Shown in pieces: positions 63,136-64,000 of a DNA stretch of 64,000 bases. The translations under genes were made by a program, and so were the position numbers. The stretch is from the NCBI RefSeq assembly GCF_003148625.1, contig NZ_QGGO01000017.1:52227-116226 (forward strand). The letters are read 5' to 3'. The stretch comes from Arcicella aurantiaca (GTDB lineage: Bacteria; Bacteroidota; Bacteroidia; Cytophagales; Spirosomataceae). Positions within the stretch are counted from its first letter, which is position 1, and the number at the start of each line of letters is the position of its first letter. The notes under the pieces were generated by a model. It searched no databases. It saw nothing but the letters and a program-made list of their open reading frames with translations, and was not told the origin of the DNA.

Positions 63136-63310
63136 CAATGTGAATAAACCACAAAAAAATATACGTCTAATTTTGTTTATAATATTTGAAGTAAAAATAT
63201 GATAATTCAAAGAGGTTGAATGCTTGAATTATTGTATTTAAAGTAGCCATTTTAGGGTACTTATCAAGCTTAATATTTTGCCAAACTGTTGCTCAATTAT
63301 AAAACAATCT

Positions 63311-63424
63311 ATGAAGTCGTTTAAAAAAACATTAGCCACATTAACACTTTTAAAACCCATAAAATTACCTCTCTCAAAGACCTGTTACTTTAAAAATAGT
63401 ATTGACGTAAATCATTCTTCATAA
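63311..63424 (+). pseudogene. Signal-peptide-like gene stub behind the second operator
   Basis: A 37-codon frame starting MKSFKKTLATLTLL, similar to the opening of exported SusC-type proteins, then changing to an unrelated polar sequence and stopping. It lies about 130 bases after the predicted start of transcription of the operator-2 promoter. I read it as the 5' stub of a lost exported protein, cut by a deletion or by the IS insertion. This is tentative. Confidence 0.25.
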
Positions 63425-63674
63425 GCAATTCAGCAAACGAAATCTTTTACTTGACGTGTATTGAATAACGTCAGAAGATTTGGTTTGCCCAAACGCAAGT
63501 TTTTCCTGTTAAAAACCATACATTTTGATTTTAAATCTCTTGTGTAGATACCTATTCAAGAGGTTTTGTGTAGTATAAAAGTGATTTATCAGAAGGTGAA
63601 ATAACCAAATATTAAACCTCCGCTGAGCAATTTCATCGTGAATATAAACCTACGATTGTATCGAAAAATTAGAT
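63425..63674. other. Non-coding stretch before the transposase
   Basis: No gene is recognised. A short inverted repeat pairs AAATCTT...TGACG at 63440-63456 with CGTCAGAAGATTT at 63469-63481. A stretch at about 63615-63650 encodes PPLSNFIV in another frame, like the N-terminal PPSLxDFIPENH of IS1182 transposases, so the 5' end of the transposase gene may be damaged. The left end of the IS element lies somewhere here but could not be placed. Confidence 0.4.
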
Positions 63675-64000
63675 ATGTCGTATTTTGAGGACTATTACAG
63701 CAATTTTGGTTGTCCCGCTTTTCATCCCAAGATGATGATAAAGATATGGATATATGGTTATTGTGAGCGTATTTATACGAGTCGTAGATTATGCAAAGCC
63801 CTGCGAGAGAACGTAAATTTCATTTGGTTATCAGGTAATCAACACCCCTGTTTCAAGACTTTATGTGATTTTCGGAGTAATAAAATGGAAACGATGGTCG
63901 ATACGGTTTTCAAAGAAGTGTTATTGATGTTGTTGGAACTGGGCTATATTGATTTAGATACTTTGTACATAGATGGTTCTAAATGGGAAGCCAATGCCAA
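63675..64000 (+). mobile_element. IS1182-family transposase, 5' part
   Basis: From the ATG at 63675 the frame is open to the right edge (108 codons). It shows the IS1182/DUF772 pattern: YFEDYYSNFGCPAFHPKMMIKIWIYGY, RRLCKALRENVNFIWLSGNQHP, DFRSNKMETMVDTVF and the catalytic-domain start LYIDGSKWEANAN. Family members usually have about 30-40 more residues before this point. These are missing or in another frame upstream (in-frame stop at 63645), so the copy may be truncated or frameshifted. The rest lies outside the window. Confidence 0.88.

Noticed and set aside
1..64000. CRISPR arrays, tRNA and rRNA genes
   Set aside because: No regularly spaced direct repeats and no tRNA-like or rRNA-like sequence was recognised by eye. 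A dedicated scan could still find one.

Overview
The window is AT-rich DNA from a Bacteroidota chromosome, most likely a member of the Cytophagales (Spirosomaceae/Cytophagaceae-like). The signs are a complete type IX secretion/gliding core (PorP-like protein, then gldK, gldL, gldM, gldN), a T9SS C-terminal sorting domain, SusC/SusD and other TonB receptors with carboxypeptidase-like N-terminal domains, a two-component system with a propeller sensor, and promoters of the Bacteroidota type (TTTG, about 20 bases, TAnnTTTG). The genus cannot be fixed from the sequence alone. No tRNA, rRNA or CRISPR array was recognised.

Layout. 1-0.9 kb: 3' end of a secreted repeat protein with a sorting domain, then a remnant of an ORF6N-type gene. 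0.9-6.9 kb: branched-chain amino acid genes ilvB and ilvN (+) and ilvC (-), separated by a two-gene ATPase plus TOPRIM-like (DUF4276) module that has its own promoter and looks like an accessory defence cassette. 7.2-14.4 kb: a DUF6934-like gene overlapping a 48-residue gene, an AraC regulator, a DUF4405-like membrane protein, a vanadium-type haloperoxidase/PAP2 protein and a GH63-like glucosidase. 14.5-19.4 kb: a probable metal (copper?) locus of four genes: small Cys-containing membrane protein, TonB receptor, YHS protein and BNR protein with a CxCC motif. 19.5-29.1 kb: alpha-oxoamine-synthase-family enzyme, FUSC transporter-like protein, nucleoside transporter, nadB, a coiled-coil protein and a gamma-carbonic-anhydrase-like protein. 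29.3-33.2 kb: DUF1080 protein and a heme-c sorbosone-dehydrogenase-like protein. 33.5-39.7 kb: T9SS core genes. 39.8-41.6 kb: uvrC on the opposite strand. 42-52 kb: susC-susD followed by two FG-GAP/VCBS lipoproteins, one with an ASPIC/UnbV domain and one with a heme-c motif. 52-56 kb: DUF4249 lipoprotein and its TonB receptor. 55.9-62.7 kb: AraC-type response regulator and propeller histidine kinase, divergent from a DUF4965/glutaminase-family enzyme. 62.7-64 kb: about 1 kb without a convincing gene, then the 5' part of an IS1182-family transposase running off the right edge.

The strongest new observation is a 33-base element upstream of the DUF4965 gene (59978-60010) that recurs 3.1 kb away (63103-63135) with 30 of 33 bases identical. 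In both places it ends exactly 33 bases before a TAATTTTG -7 box. This looks like the operator/promoter of the neighbouring two-component system. The second copy now drives no intact gene, only a short signal-peptide-like stub before the IS element, which suggests that a second regulon member was lost. The window also holds several families of dispersed palindromes, including one beginning GTAGGGRCGTAT.
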